From Pseudomonas frederiksbergensis (GTDB lineage Bacteria > Pseudomonadota > Gammaproteobacteria > Pseudomonadales > Pseudomonadaceae), in the NCBI RefSeq assembly GCF_035751725.1, contig NZ_CP142104.1, positions 2,666,001 to 2,730,000 of the forward strand: a stretch of DNA of 64,000 nucleotides, read 5' to 3'. Below are positions 8,700 to 16,254 of this stretch, piece by piece. The notes under the pieces were generated by a model. The model did no database searches and was not told the origin of the DNA. It saw only the letters and a list, made by a program, of their open reading frames with translations. The stretch's first letter is position 1. Each line of letters opens with the position of its first letter. Both the position numbers and the translations under genes were made by a program.

Positions 8700-9599
8700 G
8701 TGAAGCTCATCATTGTTGCGATCTACATCCTCTCCATCGGCTATGTGCACCTGCGCGGACGCGTGCGGCATAAGATCGGCCGCCAACTGAGCGATCACTC
8801 GTCCTTCCTCGCGCCGGTCAATTGCCTGCTCTACCTGTGCTCGAAACTGCCCAGCAAGCCGTTCCTCAGCCCAAGGGAATTCCCGGACCTGAGCCCGTTG
8901 CAGGCCCATTGGGAAGAGATCCGCGCTGAAGGCCGGAACCTGTTGCAGGCAGGCGAGATCAAGCGTTCCAACCAATACGACGATGTGGGTTTCAACTCAT
9001 TCTTCAAGACCGGCTGGAAGCGTTTCTACCTCAAGTGGTACGGCGACAGCCATCCGTCGGCCATGAAGCTCTGCCCACGTACCACCGAACTGGTACAGGG
9101 CATCGGCTCGATCAAGGCGGCCATGTTCGCCGAATTGCCCCCCGGCTCGAAACTGGTGCGCCATCGCGATCCGTATGCCGGCTCCTATCGCTATCACCTG
9201 GGCCTGCAGACCCCCAACGATGCCGGTTGCTACATCGATGTCGATGGCGAGCCCTATCATTGGCGCGACGGCGAGGCGGTCATCTTCGACGAGACGTTCA
9301 TCCATTACGCCGAAAACACCACGGCACAGAACCGCATCATCTTGTTCTGCGATGTGGAACGGCCGATGAAGTACCGTTGGGCCACGGCGTTCAACCGCTG
9401 GTTCAGCCGTACCGTGATGGCCGCCGCTGGCGCGCCGAACGATGCCGGTGACAAGACCGGCGGCCTGAACCGGGCGTTTTCCCGACTGTACAAGATCCGT
9501 CTGCAAGGCAAGGCGCTGAAGAAACGCAATCGCACGTTGTACTACATGCAGAAGTGGGCGTTCTTTGGGGCTCTGCTGGCGATTTTCGTCTGGATCTGA
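8700..9599 (+). CDS. lpxO: LpxO-like lipid A 2-hydroxylase (aspartyl/asparaginyl beta-hydroxylase family)
   Basis: A Fe(II)/2-oxoglutarate-dependent dioxygenase that hydroxylates the 2 position of secondary acyl chains of lipid A at the inner membrane. The 299-residue product has an N-terminal membrane helix (KLIIVAIYILSIGYVHL), a central beta-hydroxylase domain, and a C-terminal hydrophobic tail near residues 285-299. The iron ligands are visible as His155-Arg-Asp157 and His202 (ETFIHYAEN). The start is taken as the GTG at 8700, where similarity to Pseudomonas LpxO begins; another GTG at 8688 is possible and neither has a strong Shine-Dalgarno. It converges with ligD, four bases apart. Pseudomonads often have two lpxO paralogues. 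Confidence 0.88.
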   Translation: MKLIIVAIYILSIGYVHLRGRVRHKIGRQLSDHSSFLAPVNCLLYLCSKLPSKPFLSPREFPDLSPLQAHWEEIRAEGRNLLQAGEIKRSNQYDDVGFNSFFKTGWKRFYLKWYGDSHPSAMKLCPRTTELVQGIGSIKAAMFAELPPGSKLVRHRDPYAGSYRYHLGLQTPNDAGCYIDVDGEPYHWRDGEAVIFDETFIHYAENTTAQNRIILFCDVERPMKYRWATAFNRWFSRTVMAAAGAPNDAGDKTGGLNRAFSRLYKIRLQGKALKKRNRTLYYMQKWAFFGALLAIFVWI

Positions 9600-9603
9600 A
9601 GGT

Positions 9604-11586
9604 TCAGGGCTTCTCTGTCTCCAGTTGTTCCCACATCCTGGCGGTGATCCGTTGGCGATGGTTATAACCTTCCCACGGGTCAGCGCCCAGGCCTTTGGCC
9701 CGTTCCAACGCAGTCTGGATGTCCCACTGCTGGGCGTTACGCAGGCCGTCCAGTTCGTCACGGGCAATCGGGACCGAAACCGGCAGGCCCGGCCTTGCGC
9801 GCACCGAGTAGGCAGCCACGGTGCTGGCGCCGCGGGCGTTGCGCAGATAATCGATAAATACCTTGCCCACGCGGTTCTTGGGTCCCATGGTCGCGGTGAT
9901 CCGCTGCGGCATCTGGCGGGTCAGGAATTGCGAGATGGCCTTGGCGAAAGCCTTGGTGACCTCCCATCCCTCGCTGCGAGCCAATGGCACGATGACGTGC
10001 ATGCCTTTGCCGCCGCTGGTCTTGAGAAATCCCTGCAGGCCCAGCTCGTCCAATACGGACAAGGTCATGCGCGTCGCTTCGAGCATGGCGCTCCAGGGCA
10101 ATGACGGGTCGGGGTCCAGGTCCAGGACGAACAGATCGGGCGTCTCGATTCGGTCATGGGTGGCCGTCCAGGTGTGCAATTCCACCGCGCCCATCTGCGC
10201 CGCGCCGACCAGGGCATGGATACTGTCGATTTCCATCAGCGCCGCGTGGCCCGGGTCAAGCTTCGGATCCAGCTGCTTGATATGGGGTATTTCAAGGCGA
10301 TCTGGATGTTTCTGGAAGAACAGTTGCTCGCCGATTCCCTCCGGTGCCCGCACAAGTGCGACAGGCCTCAACTTCAGGTGCGGTAGGATCCATGGCGCGA
10401 TCTCCAGGTAATACTGCGCCAGTTCGGCTTTTTGTACGCCGCTGACGCTGTCAACGACGCGGTCGGGGTGGGTGATCATCACGCCGTCGACCTTGGCGGC
10501 GTCTGCCTTGGTGCGGCGCTTGGGCTTGGGAGGCGCGGCTTTTATCGGCATGGGCTGCTCGCGCACCACGCGGCTGGCGTGCCCGTCGCCCGGCAGGCCA
10601 AGGAATACCGCTTGGCGAACCAGGCCCTCGGCGGTCCATTCGGCAAATTCGACTTCGCAGACTTGGGCCGGCTCGACCCAATGCACACCGCGTCCCTGTG
10701 CACCGCGCAGTGGCTGGTCCAGCGGGGAAGTATCGCGCTCCTGGGCGCAGAGTCTTTCGTGCAACTGCGTGAGTTGAGCCTGGCTGAAGCCCGTACCGAC
10801 GCGGCCGGCATACACCAGGCCCGACGGCCCGTTGACCGCCAGCAACAGGGCGCCGAAGCCGTTGCGTTTGCCTTGTGGGCGCGTGAATCCCACGATGACA
10901 AAGCATTGGCGCAGCCGACACCTGAGCTTGACCCAATCGGGGTTGCGGCCCGAGACATAAGGGCTGCCCAGACGTTTGCCGACCACACTGTCCAACGACA
11001 GCGCGGTGGCACTTTCGAAAATGTCGTGTTGGCTGGCGGAGAATGCCTCGGAAAACCGCAGGCGCTTGCTGGCGTTGTTCTTCAGGGCGTTCTTGAGCGC
11101 GGAGCGGCGTTCTTCCACCGGTTTCTCGCGCAGGTCGACACCATTGAGGAACGGCGCGTCGAACAGGAAATACACCATGTCGACGCTGCGTCCGATTTCG
11201 AAGGCCTGGCGCAGGGCAGGGAAGTCCGAATGGCCGGCGTCGTCGAGCAGGACAAGTTCGCCGTCGAGCCAACAATTGCCCAGGTCCAGCTTCGCCAAGG
11301 CGTCGGCATGCAGCTTGAGCCGCTCGGTCCAGTCCGTGTGGTGGCGGTTAAACAGCCGGACCTCGCCATTCTCGATGCGCGCCATGAGGCGATAGCCGTG
11401 GAATTGGATCTCATAGCGCCATTCCCCGGCCGGCGGTTGTTCCACGGGCGTGGCCAATTGCGGTGACAGACGTTCCGGCAGCCGGCCGTTGTCCACCTGA
11501 TCGCCCCGTCGGGCACGGCTGCGAGTCGTTGTTGCGTGCGCTTGCACGGCAGACAGACGGGCAGATTCACTCTCGGCCTTGGCCAT
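9604..11586 (-). CDS. ligD: LigD-type NHEJ protein lacking the phosphoesterase domain, with altered ligase motifs
   Basis: 660 residues: an ATP-dependent ligase domain (about 50-330), a Lys/Pro-rich linker, then an intact-looking primase/polymerase domain with DLDPDPSLPW and TSGGKGMHVIVPL. Canonical Pseudomonas LigD is about 840 residues and begins with a phosphoesterase domain, which is absent; the frame starts 33 bp after ku, leaving no room for it. The ligase nucleotidyl-transfer Lys of motif I is Gln61 (EIQFHGYR), motif IV reads LDSVVGK instead of EGxxxK, and motif V is K-L-R rather than K-x-K. The reading frame is open throughout, so this is divergence rather than decay by frameshift. 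Likely co-transcribed with ku. It may supply only gap-filling synthesis, with ligation by another enzyme; that is inference. Confidence 0.88.
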   Translation of the reverse strand: MAKAESESARLSAVQAHATTTRSRARRGDQVDNGRLPERLSPQLATPVEQPPAGEWRYEIQFHGYRLMARIENGEVRLFNRHHTDWTERLKLHADALAKLDLGNCWLDGELVLLDDAGHSDFPALRQAFEIGRSVDMVYFLFDAPFLNGVDLREKPVEERRSALKNALKNNASKRLRFSEAFSASQHDIFESATALSLDSVVGKRLGSPYVSGRNPDWVKLRCRLRQCFVIVGFTRPQGKRNGFGALLLAVNGPSGLVYAGRVGTGFSQAQLTQLHERLCAQERDTSPLDQPLRGAQGRGVHWVEPAQVCEVEFAEWTAEGLVRQAVFLGLPGDGHASRVVREQPMPIKAAPPKPKRRTKADAAKVDGVMITHPDRVVDSVSGVQKAELAQYYLEIAPWILPHLKLRPVALVRAPEGIGEQLFFQKHPDRLEIPHIKQLDPKLDPGHAALMEIDSIHALVGAAQMGAVELHTWTATHDRIETPDLFVLDLDPDPSLPWSAMLEATRMTLSVLDELGLQGFLKTSGGKGMHVIVPLARSEGWEVTKAFAKAISQFLTRQMPQRITATMGPKNRVGKVFIDYLRNARGASTVAAYSVRARPGLPVSVPIARDELDGLRNAQQWDIQTALERAKGLGADPWEGYNHRQRITARMWEQLETEKP

Positions 11587-11619
11587 GACAGATTCCCTTG
11601 TGTTACAGGCGCCCGGGGT

Positions 11620-12510
11620 TTAGCCCCGGGAGGCCTTGGTGGCTTTTTTAGCAGGAGCGGATTTACGCGTCTTGGTCGATTTTGCTGCCGTTTTTTCAGC
11701 CGATTTTTCCGGGCTCTTGCCCTTGCCACCGAGGCTGCGCTTGAGCAGCTCGGTAAGGTCGATGACGTCGGCGGTCTTGCGTTGTTCTTCGCCCGGGTCG
11801 GTTTCCACCGCTTCGAGGCGGCCTTCGGTGGCCTTTTTTTCCACCAGTTCCATGATTTTTTCCTGGAAACTGTCGCGGTACTCCTGGGGTTCCCAGTCGC
11901 CGCTCATGTCTTCCACCAGGCGCTTGGCCATGTCCAGTTCGCCCTTTGCCAGCGTTGGGTTGGTCACTTCGTCGCCCAGCTCCAGGACGTCGAGTTCGCG
12001 GACCTCGGCGGGCCAGCGCAGCATCACCAGCACCAGGGCTTCTTGCAACGGCATGAGCGCCGCCAGGTGTTGGCGGGTATGCAGCACGACATTTGCCAGG
12101 GCGACCTTGTTGGTCTTGAGCAGCGTCTCGCGCAGCAACGCATAGACCTTGCCACCGCGTTTGTCCGGCGCCAGGAAATACGGCTTGTCGATGTTCTGGA
12201 GCGGGATCTTTTCGCTGTCCACGAAAGAGAAAATGTCGATGGTCTGGGTGGACTTGGGGTGGGCTGCGCGAATTTCATCCTCGCTGATCAGCACATATTG
12301 ACCCTTCTGGTATTCCACGCCTTTGACGATGTCATCCTTGGTCACTTCCTTGCCGGTGACCTTGTTGACGCGCTTGTAGCCCACCGGATCCATGCTGCGT
12401 TTGTCCAGCCAGTCGAAATCCACACCTTGGGACGCGGTGGCCGACACCAGTGCCACCGGAATGTGGACCAGCCCGAAACTGATTGCGCCTTTCCAGATTG
12501 CCCGTGCCAT
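11620..12510 (-). CDS. ku: Non-homologous end joining protein Ku
   Basis: 296 residues, the usual bacterial Ku length. It begins MARAIWKGAISFGLVHIPV, the hallmark of the family, and carries the central GxEYxKGQYVLIS-like segment and a Lys/Ala-rich C-terminal tail (about residues 245-296) that in bacterial Ku contacts DNA. Ku forms a ring on double-strand break ends and recruits LigD. It is followed by ligD after 33 bp on the same strand. In Pseudomonas this pair is often expressed in stationary phase, but no promoter motif was identified in the 222 bp upstream. Confidence 0.95.
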   Translation of the reverse strand: MARAIWKGAISFGLVHIPVALVSATASQGVDFDWLDKRSMDPVGYKRVNKVTGKEVTKDDIVKGVEYQKGQYVLISEDEIRAAHPKSTQTIDIFSFVDSEKIPLQNIDKPYFLAPDKRGGKVYALLRETLLKTNKVALANVVLHTRQHLAALMPLQEALVLVMLRWPAEVRELDVLELGDEVTNPTLAKGELDMAKRLVEDMSGDWEPQEYRDSFQEKIMELVEKKATEGRLEAVETDPGEEQRKTADVIDLTELLKRSLGGKGKSPEKSAEKTAAKSTKTRKSAPAKKATKASRG

Positions 12511-12732
12511 GGTGCAATTTTCCTTACCGGTGAATGGTCTCTCTGGTGACCCCCAGGGCTTGGAAAAAGTTTCCGCCGGCCGCCGGCTGGCTGCGGTTGG
12601 CCGCTTGGAATAGCCTGGCAGCGGAGATGCCTAGTTACATCTTCGCGGGGATATTTCGCTTAACAACAACGAACCTGCGGCGTAGCGTGCTTTCGATATG
12701 CCGGTGTCATCACCGTGTCGCTGGGAGGTTCC

Positions 12733-13071
12733 ATGAACAGGCTGATACTCGTTCTAACCGCGCTATCAATGAGCGCCGCCGCGCAAGCGGTCACGCCGGG
12801 CGTGGGGCCAGTGCTGGCCCAGAACCTGCCGGGCAACAACAACCCATACAACAGCCCGATCCGCCGGGCCAATCCCAACAGCATGCAGGGCACCCAGCCC
12901 AACGTGCCGACGATTCGCAGCAACCCGACAGTGCCGGTGCCACGCCCTCCGACCTTGGAAAACGGCGGCATCGGCAATGGTTACCCCCGGGCTGGCTCGG
13001 CTCCCGGCTCGCCACGCCCCACCATCGAATCCCCGACACCTCCCAGGAACATGAATAACGGCAATCGCTGA
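12733..13071 (+). CDS. Small secreted Pro/Asn-rich protein of unknown function
   Basis: 112 residues: a signal peptide (residues 1 to about 19, ending AAAQA) and then a low-complexity mature part rich in Pro, Asn, Gly and Ser, with repeated NNxPY, NPxS and PTxP phrases and no recognisable domain. The ATG at 12733 has an excellent GGGAGG Shine-Dalgarno (12723-12728), supporting real translation. It is followed after 40 bp by the PQQ-type sugar dehydrogenase gene in the same direction, so the two may be an operon. Probably periplasmic or extracellular and intrinsically disordered. I do not recognise the family. Confidence 0.7.
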   Translation: MNRLILVLTALSMSAAAQAVTPGVGPVLAQNLPGNNNPYNSPIRRANPNSMQGTQPNVPTIRSNPTVPVPRPPTLENGGIGNGYPRAGSAPGSPRPTIESPTPPRNMNNGNR

Positions 13072-13111
13072 GGCGCCGTCCTGATCCACATCACCACAGA
13101 AGGAAGTGTGC

Positions 13112-14260
13112 ATGTTGCGTAAAACAATCCGGACCACCCTGTGTGCCAGCGCTATGGTGGTCTTCGCCACGCCAGTCTTCGCCGCGCAAGTGCAGGCATT
13201 GAAGAGCGAGGAAGGCACCCTCGAAGTGACAACCGTGGTCAGGGGGCTCGAGCATCCCTGGTCCGTGGCGTTCTTGCCCGACCAGCAGGGCATGCTGGTG
13301 ACGGAGCGCGCCGGCAACCTGCGGTTTGTGGGCACCGATGGCAAATTATCCGCACCGTTGAACGGTGTTCCCGAGGTCTGGGCCAAGGGGCAGGGTGGTT
13401 TGCTGGATGTGGTGCTGTCGCCGGACTTCAAGCAGGACCGTACGATTTACCTGTCCTACGCCGAGGCCGGTAAGGACGGCAAGGCCGGTACCGCCGTGGG
13501 CCGGGGGCAACTGTCCAAGGACTTGAAAAGCCTCGACGGTTTCGACGTGATTTTCCGACAACAGCCCAAGCTCTCCACCGGCAATCACTTCGGCTCCCGC
13601 CTGGTGTTCGACCGGGACGGCTACCTGTTCATCACCCTGGGGGAAAACAACGATCGCCCGACCGCCCAGGACCTGGACAAGTTGCAGGGCAAGATCGTGC
13701 GGATCTACCCCGACGGCAAGGTGCCTGACGACAACCCCTTTGTCGGTCAGAAGAACGTACGCCCGGAGATCTGGTCGTACGGCCTGCGCAACCCCCAGGG
13801 CGCTGCGCTCAACCCGTGGAACGGCACGGTGTGGGAGAACGAGCACGGCCCCAAGGGCGGTGACGAGTTGAACATCGTCGAGCGGGGCAAGAACTATGGC
13901 TGGCCGCTGGCGACCCACGGCGACAACTATTCAGGCGCGCCGATCCCCGAGGCCCAGGGCAAGACCGTCGAAGGCACCGTCGGGCCGCACCATGTCTGGC
14001 AGGTGTCGCCAGGGCTCAGCGGCATGGCGTTCTATGACAATGACCGCTTCAAGCCCTGGCAACGCAACGCGTTTATCGGGGCGTTGGTGTCCAAGGACCT
14101 GATCCGCCTGGAATTCGAGGGCGACAAGGTCGTTCATGAGGAGCGCTTGCTGGGTGAACTCAAGGAACGTATCCGGGACGTTCGCCAGGGCCCGGATGGT
14201 TTCCTCTATGTGCTGACAGATGAAGACGACGGTGCGCTGTACAAAGTCGGTCTGAAATAA
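13112..14260 (+). CDS. PQQ-dependent aldose sugar dehydrogenase (YliI-like)
   Basis: 382 residues with a signal peptide of about 24 residues (ending PVFA), giving a periplasmic soluble enzyme. The mature part is a six-bladed glucose/sorbosone dehydrogenase propeller: the conserved LEHPWSVAFLPD opening, a NHFGSRLVFDRDGYLFITLG blade, SYGLRNPQG and NEHGPKGGDELN, which provide PQQ and calcium ligands in relatives such as E. coli YliI (371 residues). It oxidises aldoses to lactones in the periplasm. The ATG at 13112 is preceded by AGGAAG. A REP hairpin follows the stop by about 20 bp and probably serves as the transcript end. Confidence 0.9.
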   Translation: MLRKTIRTTLCASAMVVFATPVFAAQVQALKSEEGTLEVTTVVRGLEHPWSVAFLPDQQGMLVTERAGNLRFVGTDGKLSAPLNGVPEVWAKGQGGLLDVVLSPDFKQDRTIYLSYAEAGKDGKAGTAVGRGQLSKDLKSLDGFDVIFRQQPKLSTGNHFGSRLVFDRDGYLFITLGENNDRPTAQDLDKLQGKIVRIYPDGKVPDDNPFVGQKNVRPEIWSYGLRNPQGAALNPWNGTVWENEHGPKGGDELNIVERGKNYGWPLATHGDNYSGAPIPEAQGKTVEGTVGPHHVWQVSPGLSGMAFYDNDRFKPWQRNAFIGALVSKDLIRLEFEGDKVVHEERLLGELKERIRDVRQGPDGFLYVLTDEDDGALYKVGLK

Positions 14261-14280
14261 CCGCGATGCGATCAAGCTCT

Positions 14281-14312
14281 TTGTGGCGCGGGAGCAAGCT
14301 CCCTCGCCACAG
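14281..14312. repeat. REP element (single palindrome)
   Basis: TGTGGCG-GGGAGC at 14282-14295 is complementary to GCTCCC-CGCCACA ending at 14311, with one mismatch. It belongs to the same family as the elements at 18751, 23242 and 24859. It stands 20 bp after the sugar dehydrogenase stop, in an extragenic position. Confidence 0.85.
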
Positions 14313-14335
14313 GAATGCGCAGGTTGGGATTTTGA

Positions 14336-14364
14336 TTGACTTGCCAAGCGGTCGCGGCTAGTTT
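14336..14364 (+). promoter_or_regulatory. Candidate sigma-70 promoter of the threonine dehydratase leader
   Basis: TTGACT at 14336-14341 and TAGTTT at 14359-14364 are 17 bp apart. Transcription would start about seven bases downstream, at or next to the leader-peptide ATG (14371), which would make the leader peptide mRNA leaderless. No better promoter was seen between the REP element and the leader. Confidence 0.55.
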
Positions 14365-14370
14365 CCAACC

Positions 14371-14439
14371 ATGACTTCCACACCATTGCGCAGCCAGCCA
14401 AGCATTATTACCGCCATTCCTTATTGGCGGGCTAGCTGA
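14371..14439 (+). CDS. Leader peptide of the threonine dehydratase attenuator
   Basis: A 22-codon reading frame too short for ordinary gene calling. The peptide has an Ile-Ile-Thr-Ala-Ile run at residues 12-16 and three Thr and three Ile codons in total, matching the amino acid made (Ile) and used (Thr) by the threonine dehydratase encoded 76 bp downstream. The control codons (14404-14418) fall just before and within the first arm of an RNA hairpin. No Shine-Dalgarno is visible, and the predicted transcript start is at the ATG. Ribosome stalling at the Ile codons should favour an antiterminator. Coding status is inferred from position and codon content. Confidence 0.72.
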   Translation: MTSTPLRSQPSIITAIPYWRAS

Positions 14440-14475
14440 CGGCTGCACCGAACCCGCCCTAGAGGCGGGTTTTTT
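14411..14475 (+). promoter_or_regulatory. Transcription attenuator (pause, antiterminator and terminator hairpins)
   Basis: Four mutually exclusive segments can be read: segment 1 CCGCCA (14411-14416), segment 2 TGGCGGG (14425-14431), segment 3 CCCGCC (14453-14458) and segment 4 GGCGGG (14464-14469). 1:2 forms the pause hairpin, 2:3 the antiterminator, and 3:4 the terminator, followed by T14470-T14475. The leader-peptide Ile codons overlap segment 1, the classic arrangement for amino-acid biosynthetic attenuation. Confidence 0.78.
14451..14475 (+). terminator. Intrinsic terminator of the attenuator
   Basis: AACCCGCC (14451-14458) pairs with GGCGGGTT (14464-14471) over a 5-base loop, with six T's starting at 14470. 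It sits between the leader peptide and the threonine dehydratase gene, so it must be bypassed for expression. Confidence 0.88.
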
Positions 14476-14515
14476 CTTTCTGTCTCCGGGGCTCTCTCAG
14501 AACCAGGAGACCGCC

Positions 14516-15523
14516 ATGACCCCGACCAGCGCCGAGCAGGATTTGCTGGAACATTACGTGAAGAAAATTCTCGCCGCGCCGGTCTACGAGCTGGCGGTGG
14601 CCACGCCGTTGCAGGCGGCTCCTGCGTTGTCCCAGGCCATGGGCAACCGGATCCTGCTCAAGCGTGAAGATCTTCAGCCGACCTTTTCCTTCAAGATCCG
14701 CGGTGCCTATAACAAGTTGGTGCAACTGACCCAGGAGCAGCGCAGCCGTGGTGTCATCACGGCCTCGGCGGGCAATCATGCCCAAGGCGTAGCGCTGGCG
14801 GCACGGGAGCTGGGCGTTTCGGCCTGCATAGTCATGCCGCTGACCACCCCAGAGCTGAAAGTGACGGGTGTGCGTAGCCGAGGCGCCGAGGCGCTGTTGC
14901 ACGGCGAAAGTTTCCCGTTTGCCCTGGCGTTCGCGCTGGACCTGGCTCGCCGGACAGGGCGGGAATTCGTTTCGCCGTTTGACGATCCGGATGTCATCGC
15001 CGGGCAGGGAACCGTTGCGATGGAAATCCTGCGCCAGCATCCGGGCCGGCTGGACGCTATTTTCGTTCCGGTGGGCGGCGGGGGCCTGATCGCCGGGGTG
15101 GCGGCATATGTCAAATACCTGCGTCCGGAGATCCGCATCATCGGCGTCGAATCGGAACACTCCGCATGCCTGCAAGCCGCACTGGCGGCCGGCACACGGG
15201 TGACGCTCCCTGCGGTGGGCACCTTTGCCGATGGCGTGGCAGTGGCGCAAATCGGTGCCCATGGTTTCGATATCTGTCGTTTCTGTGTCGATGAAGTGAT
15301 GACTGTAGCCAATGATCAGCTCTGCGCAGCAATCAGGGATATCTATGACGATACCCGCTCGATCACCGAGCCCTCCGGCGCGCTGGCGGTGGCGGGTATA
15401 AAGCAATACGTGGCGCAAAGCGCAGCGCAAGGCCAAACGCTGGTTGCCATCAACTCCGGCGCCAACATCAACTTCGACAGTTTGCGCCACGTGGCTGAAC
15501 GCGCAGCGGTGGCAATCGCCTGA
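14516..15523 (+). CDS. ilvA: Threonine dehydratase (threonine ammonia-lyase), short form
   Basis: A PLP enzyme converting threonine to 2-oxobutyrate and ammonia, the first step to isoleucine. The 335-residue protein has the PLP lysine at residue 60 in TFSFKIRGAYNK, the SAGNHAQGVA phosphate-binding loop region, and the glycine loop PVGGGGLIAGV. Its length corresponds to the catalytic domain alone: E. coli IlvA is 514 residues with a C-terminal ACT-like domain for Ile feedback, while catabolic TdcB is about 329. No ACT domain is present here. The upstream Ile/Thr attenuator argues for a biosynthetic role despite the short form. The ATG at 14516 has AGGAGA just upstream. Confidence 0.9.
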   Translation: MTPTSAEQDLLEHYVKKILAAPVYELAVATPLQAAPALSQAMGNRILLKREDLQPTFSFKIRGAYNKLVQLTQEQRSRGVITASAGNHAQGVALAARELGVSACIVMPLTTPELKVTGVRSRGAEALLHGESFPFALAFALDLARRTGREFVSPFDDPDVIAGQGTVAMEILRQHPGRLDAIFVPVGGGGLIAGVAAYVKYLRPEIRIIGVESEHSACLQAALAAGTRVTLPAVGTFADGVAVAQIGAHGFDICRFCVDEVMTVANDQLCAAIRDIYDDTRSITEPSGALAVAGIKQYVAQSAAQGQTLVAINSGANINFDSLRHVAERAAVAIA

Positions 15524-15902
15524 TTTTGAATGGCGCTGCACATATTTTTGAGTCACCCGACGGATGCCCGGCCATGAAGTCGAAATAATGGCTACTCTGA
15601 GCCTGGCAAGCCGAACGGCGCGATTGCAGTTTGCATGGAAGGAAGACTGGCTCCATGCATTTTGCATGACCCGTACGTCGGCCTTGCTGGCTAAGTCATT
15701 GATTTGTCACGACCTGAATGTATCAGGATATGGGCATATTTATTGCGGCTGGATACAGGAGCCCGATCTACGGGCCCCAACACCAGAAACGCCAAAAATG
15801 AACGAACGGCACGGCATTCCTAGTCCAGTCCGCAGGGAAGAATCGGACGAAAATACCGCCGTCGTGAACATAAATTGGCTGGCTCAACAGGAGAGAGTTG
15901 CC
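15524..15902. other. Intergenic region, nothing recognised
   Basis: A reading frame in phase with the DUF1652 gene extends back to 15564, but its first 113 codons resemble no protein and lack a Shine-Dalgarno. No terminator, tRNA or repeat was recognised. The base composition becomes more AT-rich at 15660-15870, which would suit the promoter of the following gene. Confidence 0.4.
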
Positions 15903-16181
15903 ATGTTTTTATCTGCCCTCGAAATGCGAAACATCATTGAAAGCAGCCTGCTGCCCAAGCGGTCGCAGTGCACGTTGTCACCGGACTTGTCGATGACCGT
16001 CAAGATCTACGACGATCATGAAACCGATCGTGTGGCGCTGATCAAGAGCGACATCGATGCCACCAAGCTCACGGGCTGCCGTGCGATCAATGATCTGATT
16101 GCCGAACTGCGGACCGAACTCGATCACGGCCAGGGTTCAGGGAATTATTTCCATCAGCAGCATCGAATGAGCGGGCGCTAA
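15903..16181 (+). CDS. DUF1652 domain protein
   Basis: A 92-residue protein starting at the ATG at 15903 (GGAGAG at 15889-15894). It matches the DUF1652 pattern common in Pseudomonas: an opening MFLSALEMRNIIESSLLP, a Cys-Thr dyad, a strand TVKIYD, and the C-terminal helix INDLIAELRTEL. No function is known for this family; genomes of this group carry several copies. It is monocistronic and converges with mtlZ. Confidence 0.8.
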   Translation: MFLSALEMRNIIESSLLPKRSQCTLSPDLSMTVKIYDDHETDRVALIKSDIDATKLTGCRAINDLIAELRTELDHGQGSGNYFHQQHRMSGR

Positions 16182-16204
16182 ACGTAGTCCGGCTTTCTTG
16201 ACTT

Positions 16205-16238
16205 GACGCCCGGGTCCGATCCCTTCGAGCCCGGCGTC
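16205..16238. terminator. Possible bidirectional hairpin between convergent genes
   Basis: GACGCC(C)GGG at 16205-16214 can pair with CCCGGCGTC at 16230-16238 with one bulged base. It lies between the convergent ends of the DUF1652 gene and mtlZ. It lacks a T-run, so termination is only suggested by place and structure. Confidence 0.35.
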
Positions 16239-16254
16239 GAGTCTCTGAAGACGT

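Noticed and set aside
15564..15902. N-terminal extension of the DUF1652 protein
   Set aside because: It lacks similarity and a ribosome-binding site, while the ATG at 15903 has GGAGAG and begins the family domain.
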